A DNA stretch of 51,208 nt from Betaproteobacteria bacterium. Lineage in GTDB: Bacteria > Pseudomonadota > Gammaproteobacteria > Burkholderiales > Rhodocyclaceae. The DNA lies in NCBI GenBank assembly GCA_016234745.1, contig JACRAR010000041.1:1-51208 (forward strand), given 5' to 3'. Shown piece after piece: positions 9,606-17,618 of this stretch (position 1 is the stretch's first letter; each line of letters begins with the position of its first letter). The notes beneath the pieces are model-generated. The model was not told the origin of the DNA and did no database searches. It saw nothing but the letters and a program-made list of their open reading frames with translations. The position numbers and the translations under genes were made by a program.

Positions 9606-11534
9606 TCACCGGCGCGGACTCTGAACCGCGGCAACCTGATCGCGTCCGCGCTGCTTGGCCAGATACACGCCCCGATCGGCCTCCTTGATGAGGGCGTCGA
9701 TATCGGACATACCGTCCTCGCGCACGGCCACGCCGATGCTGATGCTTCTCTGCAGGCGCAGATTTCCCGAGGAATAACGTGCTGCACGCACTACGCTGCG
9801 CACGCGTTCGGCGCAAGCCAGGGCGGCTTCCAGGGACGTGCCCGGGCTGATCACCAGGAACTCGTCGCCGCCGATTCGACACAGCACGTCATGTTCGCGC
9901 AGGCCGCTTTTGAGCGCTGCGGACGCTTGCTGCAATACCGCGTCGCCAACATCATGGCCGTAAGTGTCGTTGATCGTCTTGAACTCATCCAGGTCGATCA
10001 CCATCACCGACAAGGGCCGCTTGTCGCGCGAAGCCGCGCCCCATTCCTGTTTCATGCGCTCCATCGCATAGCGTCGATTGGGGAATCCGGTCAGTGAATC
10101 GGTCAGCGCCATCTCCTGCAAACGCCGGTTGGTAACCGCCAGTTCCGCAGCGAATTGACGAATTTCCTCGTGATCGCGATCGCTCGCCTGTTGCAGCAGA
10201 AAGATTCTCTGTCCCGCACGCAAGCGCGCTTCCAGCACGCGCGGACGCAAGGGTTTGCTCATGAAATCGTCGGCCCCCGCAGCGAATGCCTCGACCAGCT
10301 TGTCGTCCTCTTCAAAGCTGGTCAGGATCAGGACATAGATGGCCTTGCCTACCTTGGTTTCGCGCAACAATTTGGTGAGTTCGATGCCATCCATTTCCGG
10401 CATCATCCAATCGATGATCATGATGTGCGGCTGCAGTTCCATAGCCATCTCGAAGCCCTGTCGGCCATTTTCCGCCTCATATACCTCATGCCCACCCTTG
10501 GTCAGCAGCGCGCGCAGCAGGATGCGCATGCTCCTTTCATCATCGACAATCAGAACCCGCATGCGCTGTTCCGCCGCTGCCTTCTCAGTCTCGTCGCGTC
10601 TGTTGTCGGGCGCGGTCTCGGGCGTGGCGGAAATTTCCTTGAAAGAGGGTACCTCCGCAGTCTTGATGCGCAGCATCGGCCCCCACGCCAGCCACTCTGC
10701 AGCAGCGCTATCGCAGATCGCCATGAGATTGTCGGGAGCAAGCGCAAGACGCTCTCCCAACCGGAGCAAGCGCGGCAACATGGCGCCGCGCTGCTCGGGC
10801 GTGGCAAGGCAGATGTCGGCGACGAGATCGCCGCAGGCCAGCAGGTAGGTCAGGACGCAGGGTCGCGAGCCCTCTTCGAATGGCATCTCTTCCAGTGTCT
10901 CGAAATAATAAATGGACTCGACATAGGAGTTCGGCAAACCCCAGTCGAGCATCATCGAAGCCGACAGCACGTTATGCGTCATGACGAAGTTCGTCTGTTC
11001 CAGGTCAAGCAGACGCAGATGCGGTTCCTGGCGCAACTGATGCAGGATGTCGGCATATTTGTCGGGGAACAGCGTCGCCAGCGCGAGTTCGCCGATGCGA
11101 AAGAGCAGACCGACGCTGAACGCATCTTCCGCGGGCGCGGCATGTGTGGCGACGGTGAGCGTCTGCAAGGCGATCGCACGGATCAGGGAATGCGACCAGA
11201 AGCGCTCGTAATCAAAGTTGCTGCACATGCCTTTGCGATATGCCGACACCAGGGAAAACCCCAGCGCCAGGGAACGCACCGAAGGCACCCCAAGCAGCGC
11301 AATCGCATCCTGGATCGAGACAATCGGGCGCGCCCCGGCCCGATTCGCGCCGTTGGCCGCCTTGATCAGGCGGCCACAAAACACCGGGTCGGTTTTAATG
11401 GTGTGCGCCAGGTCGTGCAGGGAAACCTCTTCCTGCTTGGTCAGGCGGATGATGGCAAGCGCCGACCCCTTGGGTGAGGGCAAATTCCCGCCGGACTTGA
11501 GTTGTTCGAAAATGTTCAGATCCAAGGGTGTCAT
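9606..11534 (-). CDS. HDOD-receiver-GGDEF signalling protein (probable diguanylate cyclase)
   Basis: About 642 residues in three modules. The N-terminal HDOD domain (about residues 5-260) has RLIKAANGANR and IQDAIALLGVPSVRSLALGF, typical of this phosphohydrolase-like but usually non-catalytic fold. A receiver domain (about 285-405) has VDDERSM, phospho-acceptor region IIDWMMPEMDG and the Lys in MSKPLRP. The C-terminal GGDEF domain has an intact RIGGDEF active site and an upstream RxxD (REHD) inhibitory site for c-di-GMP. It should make c-di-GMP under control of a kinase. The start is ATG 11534; a GTG at 11552 is possible. It is adjacent to flhDC, which suits a motility-to-sessile switch, but no operon link is visible. 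Confidence 0.9.
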   Translation of the reverse strand: MTPLDLNIFEQLKSGGNLPSPKGSALAIIRLTKQEEVSLHDLAHTIKTDPVFCGRLIKAANGANRAGARPIVSIQDAIALLGVPSVRSLALGFSLVSAYRKGMCSNFDYERFWSHSLIRAIALQTLTVATHAAPAEDAFSVGLLFRIGELALATLFPDKYADILHQLRQEPHLRLLDLEQTNFVMTHNVLSASMMLDWGLPNSYVESIYYFETLEEMPFEEGSRPCVLTYLLACGDLVADICLATPEQRGAMLPRLLRLGERLALAPDNLMAICDSAAAEWLAWGPMLRIKTAEVPSFKEISATPETAPDNRRDETEKAAAEQRMRVLIVDDERSMRILLRALLTKGGHEVYEAENGRQGFEMAMELQPHIMIIDWMMPEMDGIELTKLLRETKVGKAIYVLILTSFEEDDKLVEAFAAGADDFMSKPLRPRVLEARLRAGQRIFLLQQASDRDHEEIRQFAAELAVTNRRLQEMALTDSLTGFPNRRYAMERMKQEWGAASRDKRPLSVMVIDLDEFKTINDTYGHDVGDAVLQQASAALKSGLREHDVLCRIGGDEFLVISPGTSLEAALACAERVRSVVRAARYSSGNLRLQRSISIGVAVREDGMSDIDALIKEADRGVYLAKQRGRDQVAAVQSPRR

Positions 11535-11650
11535 GGCGGGCTGAGCAACCACATAAAGGGGATTCGCAGCGCAAGTCTACAGCAATGGCAGCGGGCTTGC
11601 TCGGATTCAGGGTGACGGGCAAACCAAACAAAACCAACGCCCGGCGCCGG

Positions 11651-11722
11651 TGCCCGCAATTGCTTCTGGGGTACGAGTGCCCGTATCTGCTTCTAGGGTA
11701 CGAGTGCCCGTATTTGATTTCA
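11651..11722. repeat. 27-bp tandem repeat (about 2.7 copies) upstream of the Nudix gene
   Basis: Two near-identical 27-base units lie at 11669-11695 and 11696-11722, each starting GGGTACGAGTGCCCGTAT. They are preceded by a degenerate partial unit at 11651-11668 and followed by GGGTC. Each unit contains an imperfect dyad (TACG ... CGTA). The block ends five bases before a -10-like TAGAAT (11728-11733), where a -35 element would normally be. This suggests repeated binding sites for an activator or repressor of the Nudix gene. Confidence 0.75.
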
Positions 11723-11727
11723 GGGTC

Positions 11728-11733
11728 TAGAAT
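11728..11733 (+). promoter_or_regulatory. Possible -10 element of the Nudix gene
   Basis: TAGAAT lies 12 bases before the ATG at 11746, so the transcript would start within a few bases of the start codon, giving a very short leader. No good -35 is present at the usual spacing because the 27-bp repeats occupy that place. No strong Shine-Dalgarno precedes the ATG, which fits a nearly leaderless message. Confidence 0.35.
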
Positions 11734-11745
11734 ACTTGCAACATC

Positions 11746-12303
11746 ATGGAACCCGTCATCAATTATTGCAGCCATTGCGGCGCTCCGGTCTGCCAGCGCA
11801 TTCCGCCAGGGGATACCCTGGTACGGGCAGTGTGCGATGCCTGCGGCAGCATTCATTACCAGAATCCGAAGCTCGTCGTCGGCAGCCTGCCCGAATGGGA
11901 AGGCAAGGTGCTGCTCTGCCGTCGCGCCATCGAGCCGCGCCATGGCATGTGGACCCTGCCTGCCGGCTTCATGGAAAACTACGAAACCCTGCCCGAGGCG
12001 GCCACCCGTGAAACGCTCGAGGAAGCCTGCGCCTGCATCGAGCTCGGCGACATGTTCACACTCATCAGCGTGCCGCATATATGCCAAGTCCATGCGATCT
12101 ACCGCGCCCGGCTGTTGAACCTGGATTTCGCGCCGGGCAGCGAGACGCTCGAAGTGGCTCTGCTGGCCGAGCACGAGATTCCCTGGGGGGAAATCGCCTT
12201 CCGCACGATCGCCATGACGCTGCGGCATTACTATGCCGACCGCAAGCTGGGACGGTTTGGCTTTCATACTGCTGAACTGCGGCCGCAGACACCGCCCAAA
12301 TAG
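11746..12303 (+). CDS. Zinc-ribbon Nudix hydrolase
   Basis: The protein has 185 residues. The N-terminus holds a zinc ribbon with two CxxC pairs (CSHC near residue 8 and CDAC near 30). The Nudix fold follows, with the box GFMENYETLPEAATRETLEE (about residues 74-93), which keeps the REXXEE metal-binding core. This domain pair is found in NADH pyrophosphatase-like and ADP-ribose-type hydrolases, which cut nucleoside diphosphates linked to another group; the substrate cannot be told from sequence. The gene stands alone between the GGDEF gene (divergent) and a TonB-like gene (convergent, 9 bases away). Confidence 0.9.
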   Translation: MEPVINYCSHCGAPVCQRIPPGDTLVRAVCDACGSIHYQNPKLVVGSLPEWEGKVLLCRRAIEPRHGMWTLPAGFMENYETLPEAATRETLEEACACIELGDMFTLISVPHICQVHAIYRARLLNLDFAPGSETLEVALLAEHEIPWGEIAFRTIAMTLRHYYADRKLGRFGFHTAELRPQTPPK

Positions 12304-12312
12304 CTGGCGCAG

Positions 12313-12972
12313 TTAACGCGTTTCCTTCTCGAAAACCACCGGCAGCGGGATGCTGAAACGCTGCCCGCGCAAGCTGTCCGGCACGGCGGTATGCAGCGCG
12401 GCGCTGGCGATCATTTCCAGCGCCGCTGCATCAAGCACGGCGTAACCGCTCGAACTCAGCAACTGCACGGGTTGCGGAGCACCGTCGGCGGCAATCGCCA
12501 CGGCCACTTCGGCTGTGCCGCTCCAGCCGTTCTCCAAGGCCTGCGCCGGATAAACTTTGTGGCGGCGCGCTGCCGCTGCAAGGCTCAAGCGATACTGTCG
12601 CATGCCATTGACATCAAGGCCGGCTGCTCCATTGTTGTCCGAGCTGCTCGCTGACCTTGTTAATGCCGCTTGCTGCGCAGGGGAAGCTGCGACTGTTTGC
12701 CGCGCAACCAGCGGCTTGAGCATCTGCGGAACATCGCCGGATTTCCCCGTCTGTTTTGCCGGAGTGGCCGCGGTGAGCGCTTGCGCATCGGAACCGACAT
12801 GCCAGGATGCTTGCAGCGATGGCTTCGGGGAAAAAGCCCGGGACTGCATGATTCCGCCAGGGATGGCCGGCGGCGGTTGCCACAAGACGAGGGCGTGCAA
12901 CAGCAGCGAGATCAGCAGTGCCCGCACCAAGTTGTGTACCGGGTGTTGCGCCGAGCCGCTTTGAAATTTCAC
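12313..12972 (-). CDS. TonB-like energy-transducer family protein
   Basis: The protein has 219 residues with one N-terminal membrane anchor (about residues 16-32, VRALLISLLLHALVLW), a variable middle rich in Ala, Pro and Gln, and a C-terminal TonB fold. The fold shows YPAQALENGWSGTAEVAVAI and a GYAVLDAAALEMI helix, like the YP...G.V.V...G and S.G...LD.AA pattern of the family. The anchored protein would span the periplasm. No ExbB/ExbD partners lie nearby, so whether it powers an outer-membrane receptor is open. The start is GTG 12972. It converges with the Nudix gene. Confidence 0.82.
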   Translation of the reverse strand: MKFQSGSAQHPVHNLVRALLISLLLHALVLWQPPPAIPGGIMQSRAFSPKPSLQASWHVGSDAQALTAATPAKQTGKSGDVPQMLKPLVARQTVAASPAQQAALTRSASSSDNNGAAGLDVNGMRQYRLSLAAAARRHKVYPAQALENGWSGTAEVAVAIAADGAPQPVQLLSSSGYAVLDAAALEMIASAALHTAVPDSLRGQRFSIPLPVVFEKETR

Positions 12973-13054
12973 CTTGCTCTGCTAGGCTTCGTCGAGTAAT
13001 GGCATATGGATTGATTCTACACCGCCTCTAAATTCGATCGAGAAGCGCACCAAC

Positions 13055-13651
13055 ATGACCGCTCCGCCGCTTATCCTGACACTCGATATGCACGGTGTGC
13101 CGCATCGCTGGGTCACTTGGCAGCATGCCTGCTTCTATTACGCCAAGAACCAGGTCGCCTGGGCCATCGGCGACGCCAACTTCACATTTCGCGGCGGCAT
13201 GAACCGCTGCACCGGCGAGCGTTCCTGGATCACCACCAACAGCATCATTGCCATCAAGGGCAAGGCGCTCGCCTCGAAAAGCCTGTTCCAGGTGCCGCCG
13301 CTCGACAATCGCGAGCTCTTCCATCGCGATCGGCACATCTGCGCCTATTGCGGCAACGAGTTCTCCACCCAGCGCCTCACGCGCGACCACGTCGTACCGG
13401 TCTCGCAGGGCGGCGACGATATCTGGATGAACGTCGTCACGGCCTGCCGCAGCTGCAACCAGCACAAGAGCGGACGCACCCCGGAACAGGCCGAGATGCA
13501 GTTGCTGTATGCCCCATACGTGCCGAACAAGGCCGAATACCTGATCCTCTGCAACCGCCAGATTCTCCACGACCAGATGGATTTCCTTGCGCGCCACGTG
13601 CCGCAGCACAGCCGGACCAAACGGCGCAAAGTCAGTTCAGAGACCCGGTAG
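13055..13651 (+). CDS. HNH endonuclease family protein
   Basis: The protein has 198 residues. A conserved N-terminal region (VTWQHACFYYAKNQVAWAIG) precedes an HNH nuclease core at about residues 88-150: CAYC zinc pair, TRDHVVPVSQGG (the H of the beta-beta-alpha metal site), then CRSCNQHKSGRTP with the second zinc pair and Asn. This layout matches the widespread stand-alone HNH proteins of betaproteobacteria, whose role is not settled; it is not part of a recognisable restriction or phage cluster here. GAGAAG precedes the ATG. Ten bases separate it from the radical SAM gene, so the two may be co-transcribed. Confidence 0.9.
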   Translation: MTAPPLILTLDMHGVPHRWVTWQHACFYYAKNQVAWAIGDANFTFRGGMNRCTGERSWITTNSIIAIKGKALASKSLFQVPPLDNRELFHRDRHICAYCGNEFSTQRLTRDHVVPVSQGGDDIWMNVVTACRSCNQHKSGRTPEQAEMQLLYAPYVPNKAEYLILCNRQILHDQMDFLARHVPQHSRTKRRKVSSETR

Positions 13652-13660
13652 AATCGGCTG

Positions 13661-15739
13661 ATGCCAGCCGATGCAAAACCTGCGGTATTTCACCGCGCGA
13701 TATTGCCAACCTCGTTGTCAAACTCGTTGTCAACTGCGTTGCCAAACCCGCCACCCCTCCTGACCGCTTACCGCAAGCACTGGGCGCATCGCTTCGGCAT
13801 CGCCCCCTTCCTGCCGATGACGCGCGACGAGATGGAAGCGCTCGGCTGGGACGAGTGCGACATCATCCTCGTCACCGGCGATGCCTATATCGACCATCCC
13901 AGCTTCGGCATGGCCCTGGTCGGCCGCTTGCTCGAAGCACAGGGCTTTCGCGTCGGCATCATCAGCCAGCCCGACTGGCATTCGGCCGCCGCCTTCAAGA
14001 CGCTCGGCCAGCCCAAACTGTTCTTCGGCGTCACCGCCGGCAACATGGACTCGATGGTCAACCGCTACACTTCCGACCGCAAGATCCGCTCCGACGACGC
14101 CTATACCCCCGACGCCCAACCCGACAAGCGACCCGACCGCGCCGTCATCGTCTATGCGCAGCGCTGCCGCGAAGCCTATCCCGACGGCCACATTGTCATT
14201 GGCGGCATCGAAGCCAGCCTGCGCCGCATCGCCCACTACGATTACTGGTCGGACAAGGTGCGGCGTTCCATCCTGCCCGATGCCAAGGCCGATCTGCTGC
14301 TGTTCGGCAATGCCGAGCGCGCCCTCGTGGAACTCTCGCACCGCCTGGCGAAAGGCGAGGCCATTGCAACGATCCGCGATCTGCGCGGCACGGCCTTCAT
14401 GGCCGCAAAGGGATGGCAGCCGGAGGATGGCTGGCACGAAATTGACATGACCACGCCGGATGCCGCAACCATGCCAGTGCGCGGCGAGCGCCAGCGGACC
14501 CTGTTGCGTTTGCCATCCTATGAGCAGGTTTGCGCCGACGATTTGTGTTACGCCCATGCCTCGCGCACTTTCCATCTCGAATCGAATCCAGGCAATGCGC
14601 GCTGCCTGGTCCAGGCGCACGGCGACCGCGACCTGTGGCTGAACCCGCCGCCGCTACCGCTGAGCACACCGGAAATGGATCACGTGTATGGCCTGCCCTA
14701 CGCCCGCGCGCCGCATCCGGCCTACGGCGCAGCACGCATCCCGGCCTGGGAAATGATCCGGCACTCGGTGAACATCATGCGCGGTTGTTTCGGCGGATGC
14801 ACTTTCTGCTCCATCACCGAACACGAAGGCCGCATCATCCAGAGCCGCTCGGAAGCCTCCATCCTGCAGGAGATCGGGGCCATCCGCGACAAGACGCCGG
14901 GCTTCAGCGGCATCATCTCCGACCTCGGCGGACCGACCGCCAACATGTACCGCCTGGCCTGCAAGGACCCGGCCATCGAGTCCTCCTGCCGCCGCCTGTC
15001 CTGCGTCTTTCCCGGCATCTGCGAGAACCTCGGCACCGACCATGCGCCGCTGGTCGCGCTGTATCGCAAGGCGCGCGCCCTGCCCGGCATCAAGAAGGTC
15101 CTGATCGGCTCGGGCGTGCGCTACGACCTCGCGCTGCGCTCGCCCGAATACGTCAAGGAACTCGTCACCCATCACGTCGGCGGCTATCTCAAGATCGCGC
15201 CGGAACACCTCGAGCCGGGTCCGCTGGCGATGATGATGAAACCGGGCATCGCCAGCTATGACAAATTCAAGGAGCTGTTTGAAAAATATTCGCGCGAAGC
15301 CGGCAAGGAGCAGTACCTGATCCCCTACTTCATCGCCGCGCATCCGGGCACCACCGACAGCGACATGCTCAACCTGGCGCTGTGGCTCAAGCGCAATAAG
15401 TTCCGCCTCGACCAGGTGCAGACTTTTCTGCCGACGCCGCTGGCGCTGGCGACGGCCATGTACCACACCGGCCGGAATCCGCTGCGCCGGATCGGCGCCA
15501 CCGCGGAACCGGTGTATATCGTCCGCGGCGGCCGCCAGCGACGCATCCAGAAAGCTTTCCTGCGCTATCACGATCCGCAGAACTGGCCGCTGCTGCGCGA
15601 AGCCTTGCGGCATATGGGCCGCGCGAATCTGATCGGCAATGGCCCGCAGCATCTGATCCCGGCTTACCAACCGGCACAGGGGGCTGCCGACCAACCATCG
15701 CGCTCGCGCTCAAAACACCTCCCGAAGCGAAGGTTCTAA
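13661..15739 (+). CDS. ygiQ: YgiQ-family radical SAM protein (UPF0313)
   Basis: The 692 residues match YgiQ in length and order. The N-terminal half (from [20 protein letters not shown] through [21 protein letters not shown]) is the YgiQ-specific domain. The radical SAM cluster motif is [18 protein letters not shown] near residue 370, CX3CX2C, binding a [4Fe-4S] cluster and SAM. The C-terminal part contains [20 protein letters not shown] and [20 protein letters not shown]. The reaction of this family is not known. The first 30 or so residues before YRKHW are poorly conserved-looking, so a later start is possible. Confidence 0.93.
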   Translation: MPADAKPAVFHRAILPTSLSNSLSTALPNPPPLLTAYRKHWAHRFGIAPFLPMTRDEMEALGWDECDIILVTGDAYIDHPSFGMALVGRLLEAQGFRVGIISQPDWHSAAAFKTLGQPKLFFGVTAGNMDSMVNRYTSDRKIRSDDAYTPDAQPDKRPDRAVIVYAQRCREAYPDGHIVIGGIEASLRRIAHYDYWSDKVRRSILPDAKADLLLFGNAERALVELSHRLAKGEAIATIRDLRGTAFMAAKGWQPEDGWHEIDMTTPDAATMPVRGERQRTLLRLPSYEQVCADDLCYAHASRTFHLESNPGNARCLVQAHGDRDLWLNPPPLPLSTPEMDHVYGLPYARAPHPAYGAARIPAWEMIRHSVNIMRGCFGGCTFCSITEHEGRIIQSRSEASILQEIGAIRDKTPGFSGIISDLGGPTANMYRLACKDPAIESSCRRLSCVFPGICENLGTDHAPLVALYRKARALPGIKKVLIGSGVRYDLALRSPEYVKELVTHHVGGYLKIAPEHLEPGPLAMMMKPGIASYDKFKELFEKYSREAGKEQYLIPYFIAAHPGTTDSDMLNLALWLKRNKFRLDQVQTFLPTPLALATAMYHTGRNPLRRIGATAEPVYIVRGGRQRRIQKAFLRYHDPQNWPLLREALRHMGRANLIGNGPQHLIPAYQPAQGAADQPSRSRSKHLPKRRF

Positions 15740-15799
15740 AATGATGGCCAGCGCTTTTAATTGCGCCCCATCCCCTGTCTCGGATAAAGGCGAACGATC

Positions 15800-16585
15800 A
15801 TGAAAATCATCATCGTCGATGACAACCTGGCAATGCGCAAAGTCTTGACGGCCTTGTTCGAAGGCAACGGGCATCAGGTGCTGGCTGCGCTTGAAGACGG
15901 CGCCACGCTTTCAGAGTCGGTCAAGCAGTACGCACCCGAACTGGTTTGTCTCGATTACAACTTGCCCGGCCGGAATGGACTTGAGCTTCTTGCCGAGTTG
16001 CATGCTTCGTCACCGGAAATCAGCGTGGTGATGTTGACCGGATCAGGCGATCCAACGCTCGTTGGTAAGGCGGCCGATGCCGGTGCAGCAGGCTTTTTGC
16101 ACAAGCCATTTTCGCAGCCGCAAATACTCGAAGAGATCAGGCATGTCGAGGAAACCCGCCGGGTAACCGCCAAGACCGACAGCGGCGACGGCAAGTTCGA
16201 TCTGCGCGTGCCGGAGCAGTCCGCGAAAAGAACCGCGGTAATCGTTGATGACAGCGGCGCAATACGCCTGCTGCTGAAGGGCATCCTGGAAGACATCGGA
16301 CTCACGGTTCTGCAAACCGTCAGCAGCGGCCATGAAGGCATCGAGGCCGCGAAAAAACATCACCCGGAAATCGTGACCCTGGACGTAGATATGCCAGGCA
16401 TGTCGGGACTGGATGCGTTACCGTTGATCCGGGACGCCAGCCCGCAGAGCAAAATCGTGATGGTCACCGGCAATGCCGACAAGGCATTGATCCAGAAGGC
16501 CGTCGCCGGCGGCGCCAAGGGCTATTTCTTGAAGCCGCTGCGCCCGGCGCACGTTGAAGCATTCATGAAGAAACTTCTGGCCTAA
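15800..16585 (+). CDS. Double-receiver response regulator
   Basis: The protein has 261 residues: two CheY-like receiver domains joined by a short charged linker (about 120-143), with no output domain. Receiver 1 has VDDN, Asp52 in LDYNLPGRNG and Lys in HKPF. Receiver 2 has VDDS, Asp195 in LDVDMPGMSG and Lys in LKPL. Both active sites look complete. It may act as a phosphate sink or relay or bind a partner protein. AAGGCGA lies before the ATG. No kinase gene is adjacent; it converges on the hemerythrin gene. Confidence 0.9.
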   Translation: MKIIIVDDNLAMRKVLTALFEGNGHQVLAALEDGATLSESVKQYAPELVCLDYNLPGRNGLELLAELHASSPEISVVMLTGSGDPTLVGKAADAGAAGFLHKPFSQPQILEEIRHVEETRRVTAKTDSGDGKFDLRVPEQSAKRTAVIVDDSGAIRLLLKGILEDIGLTVLQTVSSGHEGIEAAKKHHPEIVTLDVDMPGMSGLDALPLIRDASPQSKIVMVTGNADKALIQKAVAGGAKGYFLKPLRPAHVEAFMKKLLA

Positions 16586-16617
16586 TACCAATACCCCAGA
16601 TACAAATATTGGCACTA

Positions 16618-16647
16618 GGCCTGCCAACGACACCTCGCAGGCAGGCC
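16618..16647. terminator. Hairpin between convergent genes
   Basis: A perfect 8-bp inverted repeat, GGCCTGCC (16618-16625) and GGCAGGCC (16640-16647), with a 14-base loop. It lies between the convergent double-receiver and hemerythrin genes, where a shared terminator is expected. No long T-run follows on either strand, so stop efficiency is uncertain. Confidence 0.45.
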
Positions 16648-16666
16648 GAAGCGTCCGGGGCCGTGC

Positions 16667-17122
16667 TTACCGGCCGCCTTGCGCCATCTGGTAAGCTGCT
16701 TCAGCCGATGCGCCATTTGCGATGAGGACGATCTGTCGCGCCATCGATTGATCCTCTTCCAGGATATGCGAACTCAACCATGAGGATAAATAGTCGCCAA
16801 TCGCTTCAGCGGGTCTTTTCAGGGTATGCCGGGAGTCCCACATCTGGCCGACCTGGTCGATGAACTGACTGTGCTGGCGTTGATGGTGCTCGATGTGGCG
16901 CCGGTCGACACCGCGCTCCTCCATCAGGCTCTCTTCTTCATCGAAATGGTAGCTGGCATATTCACCCAGTTCCCCAAGGATGGCGTCGATGGCGGCTTCG
17001 TCGTCCTTGCTTTCAGTCACCAGATTCACGATGCGGTTGACCAGTTCAACAAGGCGGAGATGTTGCTCGTCGACCTCCCCGATGCCAGTTTCAAATCGCT
17101 GATTCCAGACGAAAGTTTGCAT
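16667..17122 (-). CDS. Bacteriohemerythrin
   Basis: A single hemerythrin domain of 151 residues that binds O2 at a di-iron site. The ligand set can be read: His in EVDEQH near residue 21, HxxxE in YHFDEEE near 59-63, HHxxxxH-like EHHQRQH near 78-83, and HxxxxD in SHILEED near 121-126. The ATG at 17122 is preceded by GAAGAGAAAAAT; the longer open frame (to 17206) has a leader-like N-terminus. Such single-domain forms serve as oxygen carriers or sensors in microaerobic bacteria, often near chemotaxis and respiration genes. The upstream 229 bases (17123-17351) hold no gene I can support. Confidence 0.93.
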   Translation of the reverse strand: MQTFVWNQRFETGIGEVDEQHLRLVELVNRIVNLVTESKDDEAAIDAILGELGEYASYHFDEEESLMEERGVDRRHIEHHQRQHSQFIDQVGQMWDSRHTLKRPAEAIGDYLSSWLSSHILEEDQSMARQIVLIANGASAEAAYQMAQGGR

Positions 17123-17351
17123 ATTTTTCTCTTCAGGGAGGCTGCGGAATCGACACGTTACTGCAATAACAGAAAATCTCTGCACCAGGCTTACACCATT
17201 TTGCACTCAAGGGAATACTTTTGTCGAATCACTTCAGCCTCCGCCAGATTTGCGGCAAGAGGGTATAATTGCGCTTCATGAGTCGCTATCGACTGGCGCT
17301 GGCGCCGGTAATGGCATTGTTTGAAATTCTCAGTTTCCACAACGGTAACCC

Positions 17352-17573
17352 ATGGCTGATACCCTCTTCTGCTACCACTGCCGGCTGCATCATCCAAAAG
17401 AGGAAATGCGCCAAATCGAAACCAAGGGCGGCAAGCGCTGGCGCTGCATCAAAAGCATCGAGGCCACCAAGCAAGGCCGCGAAGCGCGCGAAGCTTTTGG
17501 TCGGCAAATGTCGGCCATCAACAAGGCCGAAGCCGAGAGCAAGGCGCGCATGGTGCTGAATATCGACAAGTAA
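17352..17573 (+). CDS. Small Cys/His-rich conserved-looking protein of unknown function
   Basis: The protein has 73 residues. The N-terminal half carries CYHCRLHHP (residues 7-15) and a later WRC near 30, a possible zinc-binding knuckle. The C-terminal half is a charged helix (ATKQGREAREAFGRQMSAIN). It is too short for a recognised enzyme. A hairpin right after its stop supports it as a real transcription unit. I do not recognise the family. Confidence 0.6.
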   Translation: MADTLFCYHCRLHHPKEEMRQIETKGGKRWRCIKSIEATKQGREAREAFGRQMSAINKAEAESKARMVLNIDK

Positions 17574-17578
17574 GCACA

Positions 17579-17596
17579 CCACGCCTTTCGGCGTGG
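17579..17596. terminator. Bidirectional terminator-like hairpin
   Basis: A perfect 7-bp stem, CCACGCC (17579-17585) and GGCGTGG (17590-17596), with a TTTC loop. It lies between the small Cys/His gene (plus) and the molybdenum hydroxylase gene (minus), which converge. The tetraloop hairpin would work on both strands; there is only a weak T-rich tail. Confidence 0.6.
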
Positions 17597-17618
17597 CGGT
17601 GTCGATTTCCCGGGCAGT

